A stretch of 64,000 nt of DNA from Flavihumibacter sp. ZG627 (GTDB lineage Bacteria > Bacteroidota > Bacteroidia > Chitinophagales > Chitinophagaceae). Made by a program: the position numbers and the translations under genes. Below, one piece after another: positions 15,617 through 24,677 of this stretch. Below the pieces are notes generated by a model. The model ran no database searches. It was not told the origin of the DNA and saw nothing but the letters and a program-made list of their open reading frames with translations. Position 1 is the first letter of the stretch. Each line of letters starts with the position of its first letter. The stretch is taken from the NCBI RefSeq assembly GCF_000814325.1, contig NZ_JPHF01000004.1:372001-436000 (forward strand), written 5' to 3'.

Positions 15617-17740
15617 ATGCAGATTGAAAAGTTCAGTTACGACAACAAGATCGTTAAATGGTTCGCCTTTGCTACCATGTTATGGGGCATTGTGGGAATG
15701 CTGGCTGGCCTCTGGGCCTCCATCTCCTTATTTTATCCAGGCATCAACCTCAACTATGCTCCAACCACTTTTGGCAGAATGAGACCTGTTCACACCAATG
15801 CGGTAATATTTGCCTTTGTTGGGAATGGCATATTCATGGGAGTTTATTATTCACTGCAACGGCTCTGTAAAGCCAGGATGTATAGTGACCTCTTAAGTAA
15901 AATCCATTTCTGGGGATGGCAGGGTATAATATTAGTAGGGGCACTGACCCTCTGGGCAGGTTTTACTACCGGCAAAGAATATGCGGAACTTGAGTGGCCG
16001 GTTGATATTGCCATTACCCTTGTATGGGTAATTTTTGGAATCAACATGTTTGGCACCATTCTAAAGCGCCGTGAAAGTCATCTTTATGTTGCCATTTGGT
16101 TCTACATTGCTACCTGGGTAACCGTGGCGATGTTACACATCGTTAATAGCTTTGAGATCCCGGTTACTCTTTTCAAAAGCTATAGCTGGTATGCAGGTGT
16201 TCAGGATGCTTTAGTGCAATGGTGGTATGGTCATAATGCGGTTGCGTTTTTCCTGACTACCCCTTACCTCGGACTGATGTATTATTTCCTGCCAAAGGCC
16301 GCCAACAGGCCTGTTTATTCATACAGACTTTCCATCATTCACTTCTGGGCCCTGATCTTCATGTATATATGGGCTGGCCCGCACCATCTTCTTTATACTG
16401 CATTACCTGACTGGGCACAATCTCTCGGAGTGGTATTCTCTGTTATGTTGATTGCACCTTCATGGGGAGGTATGCTGAATGGATTGTTCACACTTCGTGG
16501 TGCCTGGGACAAGGTGAGGGAAGAACCGGTATTAAAGTTCCTTGTAGTTGCGGTTACCTGTTATGGTATGGCCACATTTGAAGGCCCCATGCTAAGCCTT
16601 AAAAATGTAAATGCCATTGCCCATTTTACTGACTGGATAATTGCACACGTGCATGTTGGTGCATTGGGATGGAATGGGTTCCTGACGTTTGGAGTATTAT
16701 ACTGGTTAATTCCACGCATGTACAATACCCCACTTTATTCCAAAAAACTGGCAGGCACCCATTTCTGGATTGGTACAATAGGAATTGTATTGTATGCAAT
16801 TCCACTTTACTGGGCTGGTTTTACCCAGAGTATGATGTGGAAGAACTTTACAGAAGAAGGTCAATTGAAATTCCAGTTTTTGGAAACAGTAACAAACATC
16901 ATCCCCATGTATATCACGAGGAGCATAGGTGGTACGCTTTACCTTGCCGGTGCCATTGTGATGGTGTATAACCTCTATAAAACAATGAAGGCAGGAAGCT
17001 TTGTGGCCAATGAAGAAGTAGAAGCCGCGCCTTTGCCAAAAGTCATTGCTACCCATGGCAAAGAGCACTGGCATCGTTGGATTGAGAAGAGACCTATTCA
17101 AATGCTTGTTTTCAGTTTTATTGCTGTTGCAATTGGAGGCGTGCTTGAATTTGTTCCTGCTTTTCTTATAAAAAGCAATGTTCCCACTATCTCAAGTGTA
17201 AAGCCGTACACCGCTCTGGAGCTTCATGGTAGGGATATTTACATTAGGGAAGGATGCTATACCTGTCATTCCCAGATGATAAGACCATTCCGCGATGAAG
17301 TGGCGCGTTATGGCGAATATTCAAAAGCAGGAGAGTTTGTTTACGATCATCCGTTCCAGTGGGGCTCAAAGCGCACCGGACCCGACCTGGCTCGTCAGGG
17401 TGGGAAGTACCCCGATAGCTGGCATTACAATCATATGCTGGATCCGCAATCAATGAGCCCCGGCTCAATTATGCCATCCTACACCTGGTTGTTTGATGAC
17501 AAGATCGACACCTCCAGAACACCTGCAATGATCAGAGCCATGCAGACCCTTGGCGTTCCTTATGAGGAAGGTTATGCCAAGAAGGCAAACAAAGATCTCA
17601 TGAACCAGGCCAATGGCATTCGGATAAACCTCAAGATGGAGAAAATTGAAACTGCAAAAGATGCAGAGATCGTGGCATTAATAGCATACCTGCAGCGACT
17701 TGGAAAAGATATTAAAGGAGCGCAGGTAGCTGAAAAATAA
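15617..17740 (+). CDS. ccoNO: cbb3 cytochrome oxidase, fused subunits I and II (CcoNO)
   Basis: High-affinity terminal oxidase core, 707 residues in one chain. The CcoN part (about 1-475) has about 12 membrane helices. It carries low-spin heme and binuclear-centre ligands in RPVHTNAVIFAF, VQWWYGHNAVAFFLT, GPHHLLYTALPDW (CuB His pair) and IAHVHVGALGWNG. The CcoO part (about 500-700) has a membrane anchor, a c-type heme site REGCYTCHSQMIRP (first Cys about residue 547) and a distal methionine region MSPGSIMPSYTWL. Fusion of N and O is common in Bacteroidota and separate in Proteobacteria. ccoQ and ccoP follow, giving a full oxidase. Confidence 0.96.
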   Translation: MQIEKFSYDNKIVKWFAFATMLWGIVGMLAGLWASISLFYPGINLNYAPTTFGRMRPVHTNAVIFAFVGNGIFMGVYYSLQRLCKARMYSDLLSKIHFWGWQGIILVGALTLWAGFTTGKEYAELEWPVDIAITLVWVIFGINMFGTILKRRESHLYVAIWFYIATWVTVAMLHIVNSFEIPVTLFKSYSWYAGVQDALVQWWYGHNAVAFFLTTPYLGLMYYFLPKAANRPVYSYRLSIIHFWALIFMYIWAGPHHLLYTALPDWAQSLGVVFSVMLIAPSWGGMLNGLFTLRGAWDKVREEPVLKFLVVAVTCYGMATFEGPMLSLKNVNAIAHFTDWIIAHVHVGALGWNGFLTFGVLYWLIPRMYNTPLYSKKLAGTHFWIGTIGIVLYAIPLYWAGFTQSMMWKNFTEEGQLKFQFLETVTNIIPMYITRSIGGTLYLAGAIVMVYNLYKTMKAGSFVANEEVEAAPLPKVIATHGKEHWHRWIEKRPIQMLVFSFIAVAIGGVLEFVPAFLIKSNVPTISSVKPYTALELHGRDIYIREGCYTCHSQMIRPFRDEVARYGEYSKAGEFVYDHPFQWGSKRTGPDLARQGGKYPDSWHYNHMLDPQSMSPGSIMPSYTWLFDDKIDTSRTPAMIRAMQTLGVPYEEGYAKKANKDLMNQANGIRINLKMEKIETAKDAEIVALIAYLQRLGKDIKGAQVAEK

Positions 17741-17757
17741 TCGCAAATAATTACAAC

Positions 17758-17925
17758 ATGAAATTCATCAACTATCTCGAATCAATATCAGGTATCAGCA
17801 TATTTGGACTGAGTTCACTATTGATCTTCAGTGTAATATTCCTTCTGGTACTGATATGGACCATAAAGGCTGACAAAAAACTTATTGACGAGATCAGCAA
17901 TATACCCTTAGACAAGAACAACTAG
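17758..17925 (+). CDS. ccoQ: CcoQ-like small cbb3 subunit
   Basis: A 55-residue single-pass membrane protein between ccoNO and ccoP, too short for a standard length cut-off. The sequence MKFINYLESISGISIFGLSS leads into a hydrophobic helix (about 13-35) and the tail WTIKADKKLIDEISNIPLDK. Position, length and topology match CcoQ, which stabilises the oxidase complex. Sequence conservation in this family is weak, so the name rests on context. Confidence 0.8.
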   Translation: MKFINYLESISGISIFGLSSLLIFSVIFLLVLIWTIKADKKLIDEISNIPLDKNN

Positions 17926-17947
17926 ACAAACTCATAAAACAACCGGT

Positions 17948-19144
17948 ATGTTTTTTAGCAATAAAGCAATGTTGATGCTGCAACGCACTGGCAAAACAGG
18001 AATAATGCTGATGGCATTGCTTACAGCATCCCAAACTCTTTGGGCAAAAGGTGCAACGGGACCAAAGGCTGAGAACAGCCTTGAAAATCCGCTGGCATTA
18101 ACACTTCTGATTATTATCGGAGCACTTGCTCTGGTAAATATTCTGCTGGCCTGGGTAGTAAATGGTGCTGCAGATATTTTCATTACAAAATACAGGCAGT
18201 CGCGGACAAGTGGAACAGGAGCTGCGATACTAATCTTTTTCCTTACGCTTTTATCAGGTGAATCTATTGCACAGGAGGCGGCGGCAGTTACTGCTGCAAC
18301 TGTACCAACAAGCGTTGGCGGCCTTGACAAACTGACCTTCGGCTTCATGGTGGGTATAATATTCATGGAGCTGATCAGTATTCTATATATGTTATACAAC
18401 CTTCAGTTATTGCTTCGGAGGGAAAAGATTGTTACAGAAGAAGAGAAAGTTGCCAAAGCAAAAGCCAAAGCTGCCAAAGGGAACTGGTGGACAAAACTTA
18501 ACAGTTTCAAGCCACTTGAAAAAGAATCCGATATCGATCTTGGTCATGATTATGATGGAATCAGGGAACTGGATAATAACCTGCCGCCATGGTGGCTTTA
18601 TGGATTCTATGCCTGTATCCTTTTTTCCGTGATCTATCTCTGGAGATTCCATGTTACGCATAGTGCTCCATCAACAATACAGGAATATGAGATTGAAGTG
18701 GCGAGGGCGGAAAAGCAACAAGAGGAGTTTTTGAAGAAATCAGCGAATAAGGTTGATGAAAATACCGTGGTGATGCTTGATGCGGGCGCTATAGCGGCAG
18801 GTAAAGCCTCATATATTACCAACTGTGCAGCTTGTCACGGACAGGCGGGAGAAGGCACTGTAGGTCCGAATCTTACAGACGATTACTGGTTACATGGTGG
18901 CAGGATCAATGATATCTTTAAGACAATTAAATATGGTGTTCCGGAAAAAGGAATGCGTGCATGGCAGGAAGACTTCAGCCCTATGCAAATAGCCCAGCTA
19001 TCCAGCTATATAAAATCCATCAAAGGATCGAACCCGGCAAATCCTAAAGCTCAACAGGGTGACCTTTATATGGAAGCGCCTGCTACAGATTCAACAGCAG
19101 CCCCGGTTAAAGATTCAGCGGCAGTCACTAAAACGGCTCAGTAA
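17948..19144 (+). CDS. ccoP: cbb3 oxidase diheme-type subunit III (CcoP), here with one heme site
   Basis: Membrane-anchored cytochrome c subunit that passes electrons to CcoO. The 398-residue protein has an N-terminal hydrophobic segment (MLMALLTASQTLWAKG), a helix near residues 40-65 and another at about 125-150 (FGFMVGIIFMELISILYMLY). Then comes the CcoP N-terminal domain with LDNNLPPWWLYGFYACILFS and a further helix. Only one c-type heme motif is present, TNCAACHGQAGEGTVGPNL (first Cys about residue 293), with ligand region PEKGMRAW. Proteobacterial CcoP has two CxxCH motifs. The single-heme form is known from Bacteroidota. A charged tail follows. Confidence 0.94.
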   Translation: MFFSNKAMLMLQRTGKTGIMLMALLTASQTLWAKGATGPKAENSLENPLALTLLIIIGALALVNILLAWVVNGAADIFITKYRQSRTSGTGAAILIFFLTLLSGESIAQEAAAVTAATVPTSVGGLDKLTFGFMVGIIFMELISILYMLYNLQLLLRREKIVTEEEKVAKAKAKAAKGNWWTKLNSFKPLEKESDIDLGHDYDGIRELDNNLPPWWLYGFYACILFSVIYLWRFHVTHSAPSTIQEYEIEVARAEKQQEEFLKKSANKVDENTVVMLDAGAIAAGKASYITNCAACHGQAGEGTVGPNLTDDYWLHGGRINDIFKTIKYGVPEKGMRAWQEDFSPMQIAQLSSYIKSIKGSNPANPKAQQGDLYMEAPATDSTAAPVKDSAAVTKTAQ

Positions 19145-19154
19145 ATAAAAAGGA

Positions 19155-20567
19155 ATGTCAACAACGGAAAAGGAAATACGGAATGAAAGCAGTTTTCGTG
19201 ACAGGATAGCAACGGTGGATGCCAGAGGCAAACGCAAATGGGTGTTTGCACAAAAACCTAAAGGTCGTTTTACCAATTACAGAACATATGTAAGCTGGTT
19301 TTTCTTTTTTGTTTTTATTGCCCTTCCATTCATTAAATATAATGGAAGACCACTTTTCCTTTTCAATATTCCTGAGGCCAAATTCATCATATTCGGCAAG
19401 GTGTTCTGGCCTCAGGATTTTTTCATATTTGGGTTAACGATGGTTGCATTTGTGATATTTATTGTATTGTTCACGGCAGCCTTCGGAAGACTTTTCTGCG
19501 GGTGGATTTGTCCCCAAACAATATTCATGGAGATGGTATTCCGCAAAATAGAGTATGCCATCGAAGGAGATGCCACGGAGCAGAAACTACTTTCCAAATC
19601 GTCCTGGAACACCAATAAGATCATCAAAAAATCAACCAAACACCTGGTTTTTTTCCTGATGTCTTTTCTCATTGCCAATTTTTTTCTTTCTTATATAATT
19701 GGTGTGGATGCATTATGGACTATCATAACCGGACGCGTTTCAGAACATCTTGGAGGTCTTGCGTCCATTATGATCTTCTCAGCAGTTTTTTATGCCGTAT
19801 ATGCTTTCTTCCGTGAACAGGCATGCACGGTTGTTTGTCCGTACGGAAGGCTTCAGGGCGTGTTACTTGACAGAAATTCCCTGATTGTGGCATATGACTA
19901 TAAAAGAGGGGAACCAAGGGGGAAAGTCAAAGAAAAAGAATCCCTCCATCTTGGTGATTGTATTGATTGCTTACAATGCGTAAAGGTTTGTCCCACAGGT
20001 ATCGATATCCGTAATGGCACTCAACTCGAATGTGTGAATTGTACTGCGTGTATTGATGCCTGTGACAATATAATGGACAAAATAGGAAGGCCGCGGGGAT
20101 TGATACGTTATGCTTCAGAAAATGGAATTGAAAACCGGGAGACACTAAAATATACTACCCGAATGAAGCTTTATACAGCTTTATTGTTGGTTTTGCTGGT
20201 AATCTTAACTACGCTACTGGTGACCCGTAAAGATGTGGATGCAACCATCATGAGAACGCCGGGAATGCTTTACCAGGAAAGGGGCAATGATAGTATAAGC
20301 AATCTTTACAACATAAAAGTCGTAAATAAAACGATGGCAGATATTCCATTAACAGTGAGGCTGGAGAGAGCTGATGGAAAAGTTGAGATAATTGGAGGTG
20401 GCCCCGTAATTGTTAAACAGGAAGGCCAGGGTTCTGGATCATTTTTTATAGTACTTCCACGAAAGGCGATATTTGATAGAAAAACATTGATACCACTCGG
20501 ACTTTACGAAGGGGAAAAGAAGATCGCAGTATTAAAAACAAATTTCCTGGGACCGGTGGCACCATAA
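19155..20567 (+). CDS. ccoG: CcoG (FixG/RdxA) iron-sulfur cbb3 assembly protein
   Basis: Polyferredoxin-like membrane protein involved in copper reduction for cbb3 assembly. The 470 residues include several N-terminal helices, the conserved CGWICPQTIFMEMVFRKIEY, CTVVCPYGRLQGVLLD, and two [4Fe-4S] clusters in GDCIDCLQCVKVCPTGIDIR and CVNCTACIDACDNIMDKIG. The C-terminal Ig-like domain (about 370-470: NIKVVNKTMADIPLTVRLER) is the usual FixG C-terminus. It lies 10 bases after ccoP and 5 bases before ccoH in one operon. Confidence 0.95.
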   Translation: MSTTEKEIRNESSFRDRIATVDARGKRKWVFAQKPKGRFTNYRTYVSWFFFFVFIALPFIKYNGRPLFLFNIPEAKFIIFGKVFWPQDFFIFGLTMVAFVIFIVLFTAAFGRLFCGWICPQTIFMEMVFRKIEYAIEGDATEQKLLSKSSWNTNKIIKKSTKHLVFFLMSFLIANFFLSYIIGVDALWTIITGRVSEHLGGLASIMIFSAVFYAVYAFFREQACTVVCPYGRLQGVLLDRNSLIVAYDYKRGEPRGKVKEKESLHLGDCIDCLQCVKVCPTGIDIRNGTQLECVNCTACIDACDNIMDKIGRPRGLIRYASENGIENRETLKYTTRMKLYTALLLVLLVILTTLLVTRKDVDATIMRTPGMLYQERGNDSISNLYNIKVVNKTMADIPLTVRLERADGKVEIIGGGPVIVKQEGQGSGSFFIVLPRKAIFDRKTLIPLGLYEGEKKIAVLKTNFLGPVAP

Positions 20568-20572
20568 ATTAT

Positions 20573-21019
20573 ATGAACATGAATTTCGGACATAAAATAC
20601 TATTGACTTTTATAGCATTTGCATTATTGATGGGAACCTTGGTATACATGAGTCTTCAAACCGAATTTGAATTGGTATCTAAGGATTATTACAAAGAAGA
20701 GTTGGCATACCAGGATGTAATAGATGCCACCGACAATGCAAAATCACTGGAAACAAGCGTTTCTATAAGACAAGAGCATGACAGCATAATCTTGCACATG
20801 CCGGAAGAAATGAAGGGGTTGGACCTGATTGGCGATGTATATTTCTATTGTGCTGCCGATTCTAAGAGAGATCGTAAAATAGCTCTCCAGGCTGATAAAG
20901 AGGGTTTACAGCGATTTGCAGTAGGAAAGGATGTACAGCCTGCAGCATATCGTGTAAGAGTGAACTGGAATGCTGAAGGAAAACAATTTTATAATGACAG
21001 CTTCCTGCAGGTACAATAA
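20573..21019 (+). CDS. ccoH: FixH/CcoH family oxidase assembly protein
   Basis: Single-pass membrane protein, 148 residues, with N-terminal helix (MNFGHKILLTFIAFALLMGT) and a periplasmic beta-rich domain carrying VSKDYYKEELAYQDVIDATD, a recognisable FixH segment. CcoH stabilises CcoN during cbb3 assembly. The second ATG (codon 3) is an equally plausible start. Its TAA overlaps the ATG of the next gene by one base (TAATG), which suggests coupling to the SafE-like gene. Confidence 0.88.
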   Translation: MNMNFGHKILLTFIAFALLMGTLVYMSLQTEFELVSKDYYKEELAYQDVIDATDNAKSLETSVSIRQEHDSIILHMPEEMKGLDLIGDVYFYCAADSKRDRKIALQADKEGLQRFAVGKDVQPAAYRVRVNWNAEGKQFYNDSFLQVQ

Positions 21020-21726
21020 TGAATATTGAAATACTTATAGCCGGATTAAGCCTGGGGCTGATTAGCAGTTTCCACTGTGTGGGGATGTGTGGCCCCATAG
21101 CTTTTGCCTTACCAGTTCAGCATCTTAGCAGCTTAAGCAGGCATTTGGCTATAATAAATTATCATCTTGGGAGGGTACTGACCTATTCAATTCTTGGTGC
21201 CATTTTCGGTATAATGGGAAGGCAAATTTATCTTGCCGGATTCCAGCAGTGGTTCTCGATTGTGTTGGGGGTGGTTGTTCTTTTTTTATTGATAGGCTAT
21301 GGAAGTTCTAGGACGCGTATTCAACCTTCAATTTTCAAAAAACTACAGTATAAGGTTCAGGAGTGGATGGCGATGCTATTAAAAGATAGCAGACCGGGAG
21401 CCTTCCTTTTTCTCGGTATGGCAAATGGTTTATTGCCCTGTGGAATGGTATACCTGGCAATAGCGGGGGCATTAAGCAGCAGTGAAATTACGGATGGCAT
21501 ATTATTCATGGCTGCATTTGGCTCGGGTACTCTCCCGGCAATGGTTGCCCTGAGCATGTTTGGTCACCTCGCAAGTATAAGTATGCGTAATAATATCCGT
21601 AAGCTAACACCATACGTGATCGCTACGATGGGTATCTTACTCATACTTCGTGGTTTGAACCTTGGAATACCTTTTATAAGCCCGGTGCTGGAAGCTGCCC
21701 GGCCTGAATCAGCGGCTTGCCACTGA
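21019..21726 (+). CDS. Sulfite exporter TauE/SafE-like (UreH-type) membrane protein of the cbb3 operon
   Basis: A 235-residue polytopic membrane protein with about six helices. The first begins with the conserved GLISSFHCVGMCGPIAFALP, whose Cys pair and His resemble the DsbD/UreH-like and SafE families. The second repeat has FLGMANGLLPCGMVYLAIAG, an inverted half containing the matching Cys. Such a protein closes the fixGHIS or cco operon in many bacteria and is thought to help metal or cofactor supply. The substrate is not shown by sequence. Confidence 0.85.
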   Translation: MNIEILIAGLSLGLISSFHCVGMCGPIAFALPVQHLSSLSRHLAIINYHLGRVLTYSILGAIFGIMGRQIYLAGFQQWFSIVLGVVVLFLLIGYGSSRTRIQPSIFKKLQYKVQEWMAMLLKDSRPGAFLFLGMANGLLPCGMVYLAIAGALSSSEITDGILFMAAFGSGTLPAMVALSMFGHLASISMRNNIRKLTPYVIATMGILLILRGLNLGIPFISPVLEAARPESAACH

Positions 21727-21966
21727 TTAAAACAAGCCCAGTGTTTCCTTCTGCCTGTCTGCATATCCCCATTCTTCCCCGTCTTCCAGTTCCCTTACCG
21801 GTACTGAATCATCCTTTAAGACAGTAAATACCAACCACAATACAACCAGAGGTGAAAGCGTAAAAAGGATGGTTACCAATCCTGACCCGGCACCCAGTAC
21901 GTACAAGATAATATACACCAAAAGGTATAAGGTCGCAATTATTGCCACTATGACGCTTCTGTTCAT
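21727..21966 (-). CDS. Small membrane protein, conserved in Bacteroidota (hypothetical)
   Basis: From ATG 21966 it gives 79 residues. Two predicted helices (MNRSVIVAIIATLYLLVYII and ILFTLSPLVVLWLVFTVL) are followed by an acidic soluble tail (KDDSVPVRELEDGEEWGYAD). The upstream ATG 21996 adds ten residues of ordinary sequence. It ends directly against the SafE-like gene. It lies downstream of the histidine kinase gene on the same strand with 34 bases between. No function is known to me. Confidence 0.65.
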   Translation of the reverse strand: MNRSVIVAIIATLYLLVYIILYVLGAGSGLVTILFTLSPLVVLWLVFTVLKDDSVPVRELEDGEEWGYADRQKETLGLF

Positions 21967-22000
21967 ATACAGGAAATGCAAATAACCTGCCAGCACTGTT

Positions 22001-23560
22001 TTAATTCAGGCGGTTACAGGGGAGTTTTACTGTTACTGTAGTACCAACATTCAGTTCACTCTCAAACGAAATTTCCCCCTGTAGCAGATCAATATACCTT
22101 TTAACAATATGAAGGCCCAGGCCGGTGCCCTGAATATTGAATGCATTTTTAGCACGAAAGAAACTATCAAAAAGATATTCCTGATCCTCCTTAGCAATGC
22201 CGATACCCTCATCCTTAACCTTGATAACAACATCCCAATCAGCCCTGAAAATAGACACCCTGATCCGTTTTTCTACCTCCGAAAACTTTAACGCGTTGCT
22301 AAAAAGATTGATCAGGACATGTTTTAAAAGACGCTTATCTGTTGCGCAAAGAGGAGATCCTTCCAAATTTGTTTCAAATACCTGCCCTTTTTTCATTACA
22401 GTTTTTAACTCCTCTTCAACTTCAAAAACCAATTCATGAATATTGAATTGGGAAATCTGTGTTTCAACCTTTCCTTCTTCCAGTTTGCCGAATGAAAGAA
22501 AATCTTCCAAAAGGTCATTGAGGTGATGCACGGCATCCTTGATCCGGAAAACATGTTTATCACGCTGTGGCTGTTCCGTTTGTTGCTGGTACCTGCTTAT
22601 GAGCGTAGCCGATGATAAGATCGTACTAAGTGGCGTCCGAAATTCATGGGATGCCATTGATACAAACCTGCTTTTAATTTCATTAAGCTCCTTTTCCTTG
22701 TTAAGTGCTTCTTCCAATTCAATTTGTGATCGTTCCAGTTCCTGCAAAGCTTCTTTAAGAATAAGTGTCCTTTCCTCTACTTTGGTTTCAAGATCAGTAT
22801 TTAGTTTTCTAACATCATTGGTCACTCTTTCCAATTGTTCTTTTTGAAGCAATAGCTTACGTTCTGCTTCTTTGCGTTGGGTGATGTCGATAATAAAAGC
22901 AATAGCATACTGATCTTTCTTATCGCTGAAATGGCTTAGGCTTACTTCAACCGGAAATTCGGAAGCATCCTTCCGACGTGCATACAGATCCCTTCCCTGC
23001 CCCATTCTGCGATTGCTTGGTTTATCATAAAACTGGTTACGATAATGATGGTGGTTAGGTTGGAAACGCATGGGGATCAGGATCTCAATTGCTTGCCCCA
23101 GGAGCTCAGATTTATGATAGTTGAAAAGTCTTTCTGCTTCCGGATTAACCAGAATGATCTCTCCCTTACCATTGGTCAGGATTATACCTTCAGTTGCATG
23201 TTCAAAAAGTGCTGTAACCTGTCGCTCTTCCTTTTCAAGACTACGGTAAAGTTTTTTAAGGTAGATGACCAACATCATTGTCATGATGATGACTGTAGCC
23301 GAAAAAAGTCTTTGCAGCAATACCTGGCTTATGCTGATAGTTGAATCCTGATAGAAAAAGGATATGACTGTAAAAGCCAGGCCGGTAAATCCGAAAATCC
23401 TTGTGTAGAGATCGTCTTTCAGGAATATAGTCAATAAGATGGCAATTATATATCCTCCATCAAAAAAACTATAATCCGGTTGCTGGTACTGCATTACAGC
23501 GGTTGCCATAATAACGGCAAAACTAAAAAGTATGATCGGCAGTGGGTTCTCTTTGAACAT
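22001..23560 (-). CDS. Membrane-anchored PAS sensor histidine kinase, FixL-like PAS
   Basis: Sensor kinase of 519 residues. Three or four N-terminal helices (about 6-100), a PAS domain (about 112-228), a coiled coil (about 230-297), a HisKA domain with H305 in SMASHEFRTPLST, and a HATPase domain with HVLINLFSNALKFSE and GTGLGLHIVKRYIDLL. The PAS region reads IPMRFQPNHHHYRNQFYDKP, then GRDLYARRKDASEFPVEVSL. By hand alignment to Bradyrhizobium FixL, H170 falls at the proximal heme His (H200) and R190 at the distal Arg (R220), with the same 20-residue spacing. That is suggestive of heme, but similar residues occur in non-heme PAS domains. It is the likely partner of the REC-CRP protein at the other end of the oxidase genes. 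Confidence 0.9.
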   Translation of the reverse strand: MFKENPLPIILFSFAVIMATAVMQYQQPDYSFFDGGYIIAILLTIFLKDDLYTRIFGFTGLAFTVISFFYQDSTISISQVLLQRLFSATVIIMTMMLVIYLKKLYRSLEKEERQVTALFEHATEGIILTNGKGEIILVNPEAERLFNYHKSELLGQAIEILIPMRFQPNHHHYRNQFYDKPSNRRMGQGRDLYARRKDASEFPVEVSLSHFSDKKDQYAIAFIIDITQRKEAERKLLLQKEQLERVTNDVRKLNTDLETKVEERTLILKEALQELERSQIELEEALNKEKELNEIKSRFVSMASHEFRTPLSTILSSATLISRYQQQTEQPQRDKHVFRIKDAVHHLNDLLEDFLSFGKLEEGKVETQISQFNIHELVFEVEEELKTVMKKGQVFETNLEGSPLCATDKRLLKHVLINLFSNALKFSEVEKRIRVSIFRADWDVVIKVKDEGIGIAKEDQEYLFDSFFRAKNAFNIQGTGLGLHIVKRYIDLLQGEISFESELNVGTTVTVKLPCNRLN

Positions 23561-23620
23561 ACCGGAAAGATACTAAGTAACCCAATATTTACATCAATCG
23601 GCTGGGGAAACGAATATGGA

Positions 23621-24577
23621 CTACCGGTTAATAGCATACCGTAATGAAACAAGGCCGGTTTCATACGGATGAGAATCAAGGAGAGTAAGTTTGATCCTTT
23701 CACTTATCCCCTGGAATAATGGTTTCCCTTTTCCCAGTAAAATGGGATGAACGGATAACCATAATTCATGAACAAGACCTAATTGCATAAGTGAAGTTGT
23801 GAGTGAGGATCCTCCATATAACCAGACATCTTTGCCGGACTGCCTTAAAATACTTTTCACTTGCTCCTCAATATTTCCCGATATTAAAATGCTTTCATCA
23901 TCCAGTGATTCTAACGTATTCGAAAAGACATATTGCTTTAGTTTTGGCATACCACCTGCATCAGGCATTGATTTCACAAGATCATAAGTGAGGCGACCTA
24001 TAAAAACAGCATCTACACGATCGTAAAAATCTTTAAGTCCATAATCCTGGTCGGTAAAACACCAGTCGTATTCTCCATTGGGTCCTTCAATTAATCCATC
24101 CAGTGAAACAGCAAGGCCGAGTATGACTTTACGCTGGTTTTCGAAGCTCATATGTAAAAGGGGATAAGGTTTTCCCAATCCATCTTTTTCAGACCTCCCT
24201 GTTATTACAAAACCCATATGCCTATAAAATGCTACCGCACGCTCATTCTGTTCATTTACATCAACAGAATTGGCATGTTGTTCATTCACTGCAAAAAGAA
24301 GCAATGCCTTTCCCAACCCTTTGGCCATAACCCCCGGATCCACAAATAACATCTCTATCTTATTCGGGGCTATGCCAGTAAACCCAAGAATGGTTTCATC
24401 CGCATCAGTGATAACAAATAAGTCAACCAGATCCAGGTATTCATCCCTGATAAGGGGCCGGAAATAAATAATATCCGCCTCTGAAAGAAAATGATGCGTT
24501 GCTCTTACTGATTCTTCCCATATATCAAGGATAGCATGATAATCGGTTGGCCTTGCCTTTCTGATAAGATGGTTCAT
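23621..24577 (-). CDS. Fusion: YjaB-type GNAT N-acetyltransferase + DHFR-like (RibD C-terminal) reductase
   Basis: One open frame, 318 residues. Residues 1-147 match the GNAT acetyltransferase YjaB: IRKARPTDYHAILDIWEESV, ATHHFL, an acetyl-CoA loop near GVMAKGLGKALL (82-93), and VNEQNERAVAFYRHMGFVIT with TGRSEKDGLGKPYPLL. Residues 148-318 are a dihydrofolate-reductase-like domain of the RibD C-terminal type: KVILGLAVSLDGLIEGPNGE (starting at 150), FIGRLTYDLV, WLYGGSSLTTSLM and LWLSVHPILLGKGKPLF. The junction shows no frameshift, and an internal Met143 could start the second domain alone. Both domains usually occur as separate proteins. The joint function is unknown to me. Confidence 0.85.
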   Translation of the reverse strand: MNHLIRKARPTDYHAILDIWEESVRATHHFLSEADIIYFRPLIRDEYLDLVDLFVITDADETILGFTGIAPNKIEMLFVDPGVMAKGLGKALLLFAVNEQHANSVDVNEQNERAVAFYRHMGFVITGRSEKDGLGKPYPLLHMSFENQRKVILGLAVSLDGLIEGPNGEYDWCFTDQDYGLKDFYDRVDAVFIGRLTYDLVKSMPDAGGMPKLKQYVFSNTLESLDDESILISGNIEEQVKSILRQSGKDVWLYGGSSLTTSLMQLGLVHELWLSVHPILLGKGKPLFQGISERIKLTLLDSHPYETGLVSLRYAINR

Positions 24578-24677
24578 AGACCTAAAATTAGTAACAATCA
24601 GCCGGTGTTAAAAGTCAATATTGAAAAACTTAAGGTACTTTTAGTAATCAGAACGAGATACCAATCAAGCCGGAATT

